The notes beneath the pieces were generated by a model that had not been told where the DNA came from, ran no database searches, and worked only from the letters and a program-made list of their open reading frames with translations. The translations under genes and the position numbers were made by a program. A stretch of 64,000 nt of DNA from Hexactinellida sp. DTS-2022 (lineage: Eukaryota; Porifera; Hexactinellida), in contig JAPNXP010000010.1 of the NCBI GenBank assembly GCA_028753945.1, positions 4,777,042-4,841,041 of the forward strand. Direction: 5' to 3'. This document shows, piece by piece, positions 55,747 through 64,000 of the stretch (its first letter is position 1; each line of letters starts with the position of its first letter).

Positions 55747-56306
55747 TCTCTATATTAAAAGCGCAATTGTTGTGTGTTTGTTTGTTTGTTTGTTTGTCCA
55801 GAATTAATTGGAAAGACTACGAGTCCTAGAAAGCTGAAAATGTGTATACAGGGGTAATTTTGTACTGCGACAACGATCTATTGGTTTTTGAAGAGAAATA
55901 TTCACATTTGAAGGTGACAAAATATGTTAGCCAATTAAATTCGAGGGTACATTAGTATGGATCAGCAAACTTATTCAATTAGTATAAATAGACTGTGCAT
56001 ATAGAAAGATTTTCTGAGGCTGCAATTTGATTGATTGAAAATAAATTCATTTAACCAATCAATCATTTGTCTATTCTATTGCCTGTTTTTCTTTTAGTAT
56101 TATTTTGATTCGAGCTTTCTTATCGTGCAACTGAAATTTATTGAGCTATTAAAACTCATTATTAATGTGATTGCTTTTGGGGATGGAAAGGCCGCGAAGC
56201 GGCCGTTAATTGTATCGTGTAGTGCCTAATACGAACGAACAAAAGTCGCTTCGCGACTTTTGTGAGAGAGTAATCCGTCGCGAAGCGACCGAGACCGAAG
56301 GGCTCG
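55747..56306 (+). mobile_element. Short Helitron-like element, second of the pair
   Basis: It begins tctctatattaaaagcgc after A and ends gaagggctcg before T, only 11 bp after the first copy. The two are very similar throughout. Its 3' end is 59 bp upstream of the start codon of the lectin gene. Confidence 0.88.
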
Positions 56307-56365
56307 TATTTATATAAATACGTATATACTTCAAGCAGACCAATTTTCCTTATATCACATTTACT

Positions 56366-56435
56366 ATGAAAGTTTATTTGTTGATACAATTTGTATACTT
56401 TGTCTTTATAGCAATTATATTACTACAATCACCAG
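56366..56435 (+). CDS. C-type lectin gene, exon 1 (signal peptide)
   Basis: 70 bp from ATG: MKVYLLIQFVYFVFIAIILL then QSP, a typical signal peptide (one Lys, long hydrophobic core). It ends with one base of a split codon at a strong donor ag|gtaagt (phase 1), matching the phase of the next exon. The ORF is too short for ordinary ORF lists. The product would enter the secretory pathway. The 59 bp upstream of the ATG is all that separates it from a Helitron end, so promoter or 5' UTR sequence may be Helitron-derived. The 326-bp intron that follows contains no other feature I recognise. Confidence 0.75.
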
Positions 56436-56761
56436 GTAAGTAATATTTATGATAACTCTTACATTTAATATAACTCTTTGCATGACCTTGCTAAGAGTTC
56501 GGTTGGCTAAATAAACAATGGCTGATTGGCGCCTGAGCAGCACCATTTTCACTTTTCATTACCAACTACTTGCATTATTCTTAGCACTTTTCTTGAACTC
56601 TCTATGCATTATGTTCAATGATTTACAAAATAACATTCAATAAAATACAATAGATCTCTATTAGTACGACTACTTAACTTTGTGTAAAATCAAGTTTATA
56701 ATACAGTGATTGCGGATTTTAAGAACATGCCTACAGCATGTGTACAGTTTTTATCATATAG

Positions 56762-57157
56762 GCCAATATACGTTAACATCTGCCTGTCCAAACAGAGTGA
56801 TTCGGGATGAGGGGACCAACCACTGTTATGAAGTTATTAAACATAAATTAGACTGGGACACTGCCAATGCTAGCTGTGTCCAGCTGGGAGGAAGGTTAGC
56901 TATAATAGAAAGCTTTGCAATCAGTACTGAAGTACAGAGGATAATCCAGGCAATGAATGAAACCGAGAACAATTGGATTGGATTGAGGCGAGTTGAAAAT
57001 AGTACACAGTTTGTATGGACTGATGGAAAGGAATTAATAAACGCAAGATGGGATACCAACAACCCAATGCAAGGAATCCATTGTGTGGCAGTAGGTGAGG
57101 GGAGACAATGGTTTTCTATGGAATGTAATAATTCCAATTACTTCATTTGTGAGACTG
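56762..57157 (+). CDS. C-type lectin gene, exon 2 (CTLD)
   Basis: 396 bp, phase 1 on both sides (acceptor tttttatcatatag, donor actg|gtaagt), so it is a symmetric module exon. It encodes a complete C-type lectin fold: CPNRVI..HCYEV, LDWDTANASCVQLGGRLAII, NNWIGLRRVE, FVWTDGKEL, HCVAV and YFICETG. Six cysteines are in canonical positions, with the WIGL core. The usual Ca2+/sugar motifs (EPN or QPD, and WND) are not evident: the site reads NNPMQG, and WFSMEC replaces WND, so calcium-dependent sugar binding is doubtful. Downstream exons (membrane segment or further domains) were not found before 64,000. Confidence 0.85.
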
Positions 57158-58005
57158 GTAAGTTAGCATAATAAAATTCATCTTGTTAATTCGGATCAAC
57201 TCCATTGATAAATATACTTTCAAAATGTAAGGTGAAGTTTCACTCAATCTCATTTAAAGGAAAATTCTGAACTATACAATGTGTAACGAACAGTATAGTG
57301 GGGCAGCATAATAGTCCAGCCGCTTACAACCAAAAAAAGGCATAATCATGCATTTTTATATAGAATTTTCAGACTTTGTAGGTTTGTTCTTTCATGCAAA
57401 TAGTGTATTTTTGGATATAGTGCCAAATCCAAATTCCAATGTGTCGGCCACAATTGACCACTTAAGGGACACATTTTGAAGGTGTTAGAACTCATCTAAC
57501 TTCCTCAAATCAAGTCCAATCCAATTTTTATGCCGATATTCGTAATCAACACTAAATTTGGCGTCATTTAAGTGGTCATCTGAGACAATCTTTCCTTGAC
57601 GACGCAGGAATGTTGTAGGAATTTAACAACATTCACAAAATTTGAGGCATCACGAAATTTTAATATTTTCAAGATGGCGGCCAAAAATTGTCGGAGTGTC
57701 GGACAAAAGCCCGCTCTCGCGATTACTTGTTAAATTACCTCGTAGAGTGTTTATATGCTCATAGTTATTCTCAAATGACTGTGCGATGAAGAAAGAGGGC
57801 TCACTCGATAGGGTAGAAACAATATTTGATAATGGAATGTGCACATTCCAGCGTTGTCAAGGATTGTCCTCCCTCCCAAACATGATCATGTGACCCCTAT
57901 AATGACTGGAAATCTTATGCTGATCACGAATATCAGCATTAAACATTGATTAAACTTCAATTGACATAGTTATTTGATTTTGTAACATATACTATGTACT
58001 ACAAT
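57158..58005. other. Intron or intergenic sequence after the CTLD exon; no further exon recognised
   Basis: Starts at the GTAAGT donor. I found no phase-1 exon with recognisable protein similarity. Text such as gtgtcggccacaattgaccac near 57,440 looks like unclassified repeat. This is the place to look for the missing 3' exons. Confidence 0.4.
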
Positions 58006-58626
58006 CAGAGATGCAGCGGTCCGGAAATTTCATGGACCGGACCGGACCGTCATGATTTTTTCTGGACAGTCCGGACCGGTCCAGACCGTATGATCAAAAT
58101 ATTGGATCGGTCTGGACCGGTCCAGACCGATGAACCGGTCCAGACCGATGAACCGGTCCAGACCGATGAACCGGTCCAGACCGATGTACTGGTCCAAACC
58201 GTTATATCCCTTATTTGGACCGTTACAGACCGCAAAGTAGGGTGGATAATTATATCCACTTGTGTTTATAAGATACTTATTACTTATGTGCTTGTAAACA
58301 ATGGGTAATAACGGATTTGAGCCTGATCGTTTGTCCAATCTAGGATGAGTCCAGACCGATGAACGGTCCAGACCGATGAACCGGTCCAGACCGATGAACC
58401 GGTCCAGACCGATGTACTGGTCCAGACCGTTGAACCGGTCCAGACCGTTGAACCGGTCCAGACCGATGGACCGGTCCAGACCGATGAACGGTCCAGACCG
58501 TTATATCGTTAATTTGGACCGGTCCAGACCGCACTTGAAAACAAGCAGACCGGACCGACCTGAGACCGGTCGGTCCGGTCCGGTCCCGGTCTGGACCGCA
58601 GTCCGGTCCAGACCGCTGCATCTCTG
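58006..58626. mobile_element. hAT-type MITE built from an 18-bp minisatellite (TSD actacaat)
   Basis: Ends cagagatgcagcggtccgga and ccagaccgctgcatctctg; perfect 8-bp duplications actacaat at 57,998-58,005 and 58,627-58,634. Two blocks (58,080-58,200; 58,350-58,510) are tandem copies of ccggtccagaccgatgaa. The repeat lacks stops in several frames, giving long but meaningless ORFs on both strands. Confidence 0.92.
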
Positions 58627-58749
58627 ACTACAATATAACTCGGTTAGTACGTACTTCGGCTTAGTAGGTACTAATTTTTTTATCCAATTAGTAAATTTAT
58701 ATGTATCTCATTATAATGTAAAGTCAGTTAGTACTGTATAAATCAAATA

Positions 58750-59007
58750 CCGTATTTCCCCGAATAAGCGCCGGGGGCTGAATAAGCGCCGGGTCAATAA
58801 AATGACATTGGTATGATAAAATTTAGACACATTAGTTGATCACTGTAATGTATTTCCATTTATTTTGACAACTTCGGTAGGTATACTATTGGTGGAAACC
58901 ATTAGAACCGACATAAATATTATATTCTGGATTTTTCACAAAAATTTCAGCTTAATTTTGGACCACGAAAACAATAAGCGCCGGGGCGCTTATTCTGGGA
59001 AATAGGG
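58750..59007. mobile_element. Tc1/mariner-like MITE (TA duplication)
   Basis: Ends ccgtatttccccgaataagc and the complement gcttattctgggaaataggg are imperfect inverted repeats next to TA on both sides (58,748-58,749; 59,008-59,009). aataagcgccggg is repeated in the left arm. 258 bp, non-coding. 59,010-59,294 holds no gene. Confidence 0.7.
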
Positions 59008-59294
59008 TAATCACTTTTCATGTCTTCTATTTCCGCTATTTTGCACTAGTCTAATTGCACGTTCATGATAACAAATTGGTATCAACCGGTGTTATTCGAA
59101 TTGAAGATTCTTTGAAGCGTCTAAAAAATGTGTTCATTGTCACCGGAAATTCGCATTATCCGTGTTCGTACTATTGAGGTTATATTGTATATTTCAATTT
59201 TTGAATTTAATTAGGATTTATTTAGTTTAAGCGCTCAAAAATATTTTAGGCGAGAACATTCAGGGGCTAAGGATTTTAAGAAACTATTGATGAA

Positions 59295-59715
59295 TCTATA
59301 TTATTAAAACTCGACTGTTGTTTGTTTGTGTGGTGTGACCAGTGTGTGTGTGTGTTTGTCCAGGTTGCATTAAAGTGATGGGGGAATGGGAATAGAACCT
59401 CATTTATATACGAGATAGAAACTAACTTCCAAATGTTATAATAGGTAAACAAGTACGTAGGCTGATTTCAAATTTCGCATTTTTTAATTTTAATATGAAT
59501 ATTATTGTTGTTGTTTACAAAAAGGTAACAACTTAATGGAAATTCAAAATCACCCTAGAATTTTGCTTCACGGGTATTATAGCTAAACAAGTTAAAAGTA
59601 TGGAAATGGGAGGAATTGATGTTTACTAACTCTATCATCAATGGTTTAGTGAGGAGTAAGGCCGCATAGCGGCAGTTAACTTGAGGTGCTTAGTACAGAT
59701 CCGTCGTAAAGCCTC
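59295..59715 (+). mobile_element. Helitron-like element, 3' end decayed
   Basis: It begins tctatattattaaaactcg after A; a (tg)/(tttg) tract; one inverted unit of the 140-bp repeat seen at 4.4-5.1 kb; then aaggccgcatagcggcagtt and gatccgtcgtaaagcc, which are the 3' hairpins in mutated form. The ctcg terminus is lost. Confidence 0.65.
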
Positions 59716-60106
59716 CAATTTAACTCCTATTTAATAATTAACGACTTACAAGAGTTTATAACTGCAAACAGGGTTGGGGCCAATTACAATTATAATTGTA
59801 TAATTGGTAATTAATTACAATTACACTGTAATTGTAATGTAATTGTAATTAAAAAATTTCAGTATCTGATAATCGTAATTAATCGTAATTGAGTTTTCCA
59901 TTTGGTGTAATTGTTCAATTACGTTTCAATTACGTTTTAGTTTTTCATGGTGTGAATACAAAAAAATGCATGTAACTGTGAAATAACAAATGAAACAATT
60001 AATTCCTCGTTAACAAGGAAGCCAAACATACTAGTATACTAGTCAAAATAATTATATAAATTAGAACTTTCGATTGTTATAATAAAGTAGTATATTCTAT
60101 TGGCAG

Positions 60107-60292
60107 CAACACGAGGAAGAATTTCCTCAGCTGACTAAAGTTGCCCTATGGTACCTTGCAACCCCCGCCTCATCAGCCCCTGTTGAAAGGTTATTTTCGA
60201 TAGCCGGAAAAGTTTTTAAACCGGAAAGATGCAGGATTTCAGATGCTCGATTTGAAGAACTAATGTTCATGTGCAACTCTAATTATCACTAA
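60107..60292 (+). pseudogene. hAT transposase C-terminal dimerisation region (last exon)
   Basis: After a tctattggcag acceptor-like site the frame reads QHEEEFPQLTKVALWYLATP, then ASSAPVERLFSIAGKVF, KPERCRISDARFEELMFMC and a stop. L-A-T-P-A-S-S-A-P-x-E-R-x-F-S is the diagnostic hATC motif. Only these ~61 codons remain; the DDE core and BED finger are gone. In a full protein this part mediates multimerisation and completes the catalytic core. Confidence 0.88.
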
Positions 60293-60345
60293 TAATTCAT
60301 GCTGATAACTAGTTATAACTATCATATTTCATAAATAGTAGGTTG

Positions 60346-60429
60346 CAGTGGCGTAGCCAGCCCCGAGTGATTGCCCGGGCACAGAGAGAAGTTTCCCGGA
60401 CCTGTGCCCCGGGCTTGGCTACGCCACTG
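60346..60429. mobile_element. 84-bp hAT-type MITE (TSD gtaggttg/gtagattg)
   Basis: Ends cagtggcgtagccagcc and ggcttggctacgccactg; 7 of 8 flank match at 60,338-60,345 and 60,430-60,437. One of the smallest elements in the window. Confidence 0.88.
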
Positions 60430-60515
60430 GTAGATTGTCATTTCTTTTGATAGTAAAAGTTAATAACCATACAATGTAATTGTAATTAATTGTAATTGGG
60501 TGGGAAAATTGAAAT

Positions 60516-60974
60516 ATAATTAGTAAATTTAGGTCTATTACCGAGATTTACATGGAGACATACTACATAGCGAGTTAAAAGGTTATTGCATGTATATAGG
60601 ATGAGATATGCTTCAAATCCCTTAAAAAAATAGTTTAAAGAAGGGACCTCCCATGGTGACAAATGAAATAGAATCTTCAAAAGGTTATTACATTAAAAGT
60701 ATAGTCCCGATTGAGTTGAAATTTTCAGTGCAGCTACTACTTATTGCATACTGTTCAAAAATACTCTAATCTCAATTTATGAAATGTTCAGAGAGGGGCC
60801 TTAATTTTCAAAATGATTACCGGAGGCCCTTTGAATTTGTCGCTATAAAAAAGTTTGCCCAAACTTTCCAGAGCGGCATGGGAGCTTAAATCGCGAGTTA
60901 TAAAGTATCAAAATCAGGCATAAAACTTAACTAGCCAGTGGTTGGTCACGGAACCTTAATTTTTGACCCCACTA
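60516..60974 (-). repeat. R2 repeat, long inverted copy
   Basis: taaatttaggtctattaccg through to aatttttgaccccact, the complement of 7,938-8,412. Inserted within the hAT remnant, so R2 is itself mobile or was mobile. Confidence 0.85.
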
Positions 60975-61013
60975 TCGTAATTTTAATTGAACAATTAATT
61001 GACCCCAACCCTG

Positions 61014-62050
61014 ACTGCAACTATTAATAATCGATGATCACTGGGTAACTCGAATGGCAGGGGCGTATAGTACTATAGAGCCATTCACCTGGAGGATGTA
61101 GTCCTCAATCGGCGCAGACTTTTACAATATTTTTTCTTATAGTATAAGATCCACTATTTTCAGGAAATAGAATGCACCAGGGTTTTTAAGGCCGATCTTG
61201 GTGTAAATTTTGCAACAAAATGTTTTGGAGTTACACCACGATTCGGGTCGGCAGCGGACGCTGCAGTGTTGAGTTACACCAAGGTCTTGGTGTCGAATCT
61301 GTCGATCAAACGCAGTCGACTCCGCTTTATAGAGCCACCAGTTAAAAGTTTTCTCCGCTTAATCGAGTAAAGGTTTCACAGGATTTTTAGGACGGAATGA
61401 CATTTTGGCTTAAAATAGAACTCGGTTAGCATATAACCCCTCGGGAGATAAAATTTGTGCATATTATCCAAGTGTACGTACTAACTGACTATACATCATA
61501 TTGAGATACATATAAATTTACTAATTGGTTAAAAAAATTAGTACCTACCATAGCCTACTCTATAACAGGCCTCACAATAGGATGTGGAATTTGGACCAGG
61601 GATGCAGAGGTCGACGGGACTAAAAAATTTCAATATATATCACTCGTACTTTGAAACCATTAATATAGGGTATAATAATGCAGATTCAATCTCTTTAATT
61701 ATTTGTTACATAAACAGAATTGATAAATATAACAATACACATTTATTCATTTAATTAAACACTTAAACAACACAAATTACATCTAGAATATGCTGTAATA
61801 TTACTCTACATCAAAAATTCTTGAGAGAATCTTGTGTTGCCTCTAACGTCTAGACGAATTATTTCCTAAAGATATAAAATATTAAATAAACTACAGACAA
61901 CAAAGCTTATACTGTACTATTTTTTTATTTTTTTTATTTTTCTCTTCTCCATCCCCTTTGTTAACAATAATGAATTATAATTTTTAACTTTATTGGCTAA
62001 AAAACAGTTAACAATTACGAATATAAGCTTCCGAAGAATAAAACAACCAT
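61014..62050. other. No gene; truncated MITE at 61,178-61,290
   Basis: cagggtttttaaggccgatc and ttacaccacgattcgggtcgg match the MITE at 29,138-29,292, but the right end is missing. The rest is AT-rich. 61,900-62,050 is the region 3' of the P-like transposase. Confidence 0.5.
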
Positions 62051-63990
62051 TTACTGCACAATAATAACAGGTATTATTCCATAAATCACAATTACGCTAT
62101 CCAAAATAGAATTTGATGCTAGATCGACAAGAATCTTCCTAGATGGTCCTCCCAATAACATCGTCAACAGTTCATTATTACTTTCAATCCTAACAAAAAT
62201 CTTCCAAACAATCACAATACATTCCAGCACTATCTCAGAAGGATATTTCAAAGATCCACGGTCAGAGAGGTCTAATAGCTTAAACTGAGAAATAGACAGA
62301 CCATCAATAATGAGATCTTTATCAACAGTTAAGAAATTCCGACATATACCACATGTCTCACTACGTTTCAAGTACTGGTGTATTGAATAGCCTGCAATAA
62401 ATGCTAAGGATTGAAGTACTTGAATAGTACATTCGATGGCAGAGAGATCTGATATTGTGCTCAAAAATGGATCTAGGTCAACTTCATTGTTAAAATCTAT
62501 ACTATCAGAAGAAGAGAAAGATTTAATGAACTCTTGTAGAGAGGACATGCTAAAGACAGTCTGGTTAGAAAACAAGTTCAAGATATTGAAAACTTTCAGG
62601 CGACGTTCTGATTCTAAGATCTGAAGATAAGAAATATGATAATTGGCACCAGACATCATACGATAAAGACCGAAATGGTGCTCCAATGGGTCTGTCTGTA
62701 AGAATGAAGTTAAGAGGTAAGAATAACCACAGTTTCCAGTTAGGAAATGTGTTATTTGAGGTAGCACGAGACAGGCATGTTTTAAGCTGGTAAATGTCTG
62801 CTTGCTCAATTTTCCACCTTTCTCAGGCAGTGATTGCCAAGCCTCTAACCAATAAACTATGCGAGTTAGAAAAATAAATCGCTCATCATCAGATGTCAAA
62901 GGCTTAGACAACGGATCATTCAAACGGATATGCTTATACGGCATATTCACATTAAATATTTTCCACAGAGATAAGAGAATATTAACAAATTCAGAAGTGT
63001 GAGATTTGAATGCTGGAGATCGTTGATCATTCTGAATAGCTAGGGCAGCAATAGTGGATTCATGAACAACTTTTTAGCACCAACTTAACATTTTGACGTT
63101 CTAGAATAGATGGATAACAAGATTACAAAGTCAAACGTGGAGCTAGCTTTGCCAAGCTATCCCTCTCAGAATTATATAGCATACGAATATCACGAAAAGA
63201 AGCATGACATAATTTCAAAGGATTAGCGATTGATCGATGTTAATACAGTTTAGATCAGGATAAGAAAATAGTTTGCCATCAGATTGTTGATTTAACCAAT
63301 TATTGCGTATTGTTTTCAGAATATGAACAAAGTCAAATGTAAGAAAAAGGCCTCTGTCTATGTCACAAGGATGTGGTACCCGGATCTCCAATTTACCAAT
63401 AGGGGAAAACAATTTGAAAAGTTTCACGTTAAGGGGATAGTTGTCGGTAGAGATTATCTGAACGAATAAACCACAATGCTCAATGTCATGAATACAGGAT
63501 TTGATTACGTCAAATAACTTTTCAGCTGTTACAGAAGCACAAGGAAGTAGACGGACAATACAAGACCACTTTTTATATAAACTGGACACCATAATAGCGA
63601 AAACAGTTTTTATAGGATCATTAGCATCAATAGTGGAACCAAAAATCTTACCTCCTTTGTATGAAATATCCGATTTGACATGTATTTCGTCCATTTGTAC
63701 AATTACATGCCTTTGTTCAGCGGAAAACGATTGAGTAGATTGTTTAAGGAATGAGAAAAATTCATTTTCAAGACCAAAGGATGAATATAACTTTTCCAAC
63801 GTATTGAAATGTGGCAGAGATAAGCAAGACAAACCCTGAAGGTACTTATAAGACGCAGGTGAAATAAATGTGTTTTAAGAGACAAAATTTGGGTTAAAAT
63901 ATTGTATCGCCGTCTATTTTTCGGAACCAGACTGTTTTGAAGCTGACAGGTAATAAATTGGAGCCTGAAAACTTCTGGACAATTAAGCAA
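62051..63990 (-). pseudogene. P-element/THAP9-like transposase, frameshifted, N-terminus outside window
   Basis: Three minus-strand frames in order. 63,703-63,990 has RLQFITCQLQNSL and NRRRYN. 63,215-63,832 has HVIVQMDEIHVKSDISYKGG (first acidic residues of the RNase H-like core), ISTDNYPLNVKLF and FDFVHILKTIRNNWL, the hallmark D-x2-H-x2-K-x-x-R-N-N of P-type transposases. 62,051-62,950 has FLTRIVYWLEAWQS, FLQTDPLEHHFGLYRMMSGA (C-terminal acidic motif), and a C-terminal domain with CGIC. Between 62,951 and 63,214 the frame breaks but RQNVKLV and SEFVNILLSLWKIFNVN continue it. No THAP domain is inside the window; it would lie beyond 64,000. Terminal repeats were not identified. Confidence 0.85.
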
Positions 63991-64000
63991 TTCGTCATCT

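Larger units (their letters stand above)
59769..61013 (+). mobile_element. hAT element remnant carrying a hAT C-terminal exon
   Basis: Ends cagggttggggccaattaca and ttaattgaccccaaccctg; flanks actgcaaa and actgcaac (7 of 8). Sub-terminal repeats of aattgtaattgtaatt lie on both sides. It contains the hATC exon (60,107-60,292), a MITE (60,346-60,429) and an inverted R2 copy (60,516-60,974). An internally deleted derivative of a once autonomous hAT. Confidence 0.88.

Noticed and set aside
58030..58627. Long repetitive ORFs on both strands (RSGPV, DRFIGL repeats)
   Set aside because: Consequence of an 18-bp minisatellite without stop codons inside a MITE.

Overview
This is an AT-rich, intron-containing animal sequence. 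There are no bacterial-style operons or ribosome binding sites; coding signal occurs as short spliced exons, and most of the window is transposable elements, many nested inside one another. The mixture (secreted C-type lectin exon, THAP zinc finger, FLYWCH/MULE, P-like, hAT and Ty3/gypsy transposases, Helitrons, a coiled-coil protein of a type I associate with sponges) suggests an early-branching invertebrate. A demosponge is my best but unproven guess.

Layout. 0-5.3 kb: hAT and MULE-type MITEs and two Helitrons, one with an internal ~140-bp tandem array. 6.3-7.8 kb: a decayed MULE transposase and a coiled-coil ORF, both minus strand. 8-14.4 kb: Helitron and 'R2' repeats, plus a THAP-domain gene split by a 2.3-kb inverted-repeat element. 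14.8-41.2 kb: a large array of ~1.2-1.5 kb non-coding units, in one orientation up to about 25,560 and the opposite orientation after it. Fourteen copies of a ~125-bp hairpin mark the units. Inside this array sits a 2.5-kb MULE (22,230-24,767) with a 9-bp target duplication, inverted termini built of 31-bp tandem units, and a transposase ending in a RING finger. A decayed Ulp1-like protease gene also lies within the array. 41.2-48.3 kb: one minus-strand Ty3/gypsy element with 210-bp LTRs, broken by frameshifts and three nested DNA transposons. 48.4-56.3 kb: hAT and Helitron insertions and a second gypsy integrase relic. 56.4-57.2 kb: two exons (signal peptide, then CTLD) of a C-type lectin gene, the best candidate for a host gene. 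58-61 kb: hAT-type elements, one keeping a hAT C-terminal exon. 62-64 kb: a P-element/THAP9-like transposase on the minus strand, running off the window.

The most useful evidence is internal. At least fifteen insertions can be bounded by eye from terminal inverted repeats plus target duplications, and one Helitron has its empty site preserved in another copy of its host repeat. Apart from the lectin gene (and possibly the coiled-coil ORF), I see no intact host pathway. The coding content is mostly transposase and retrotransposon proteins in various states of decay.
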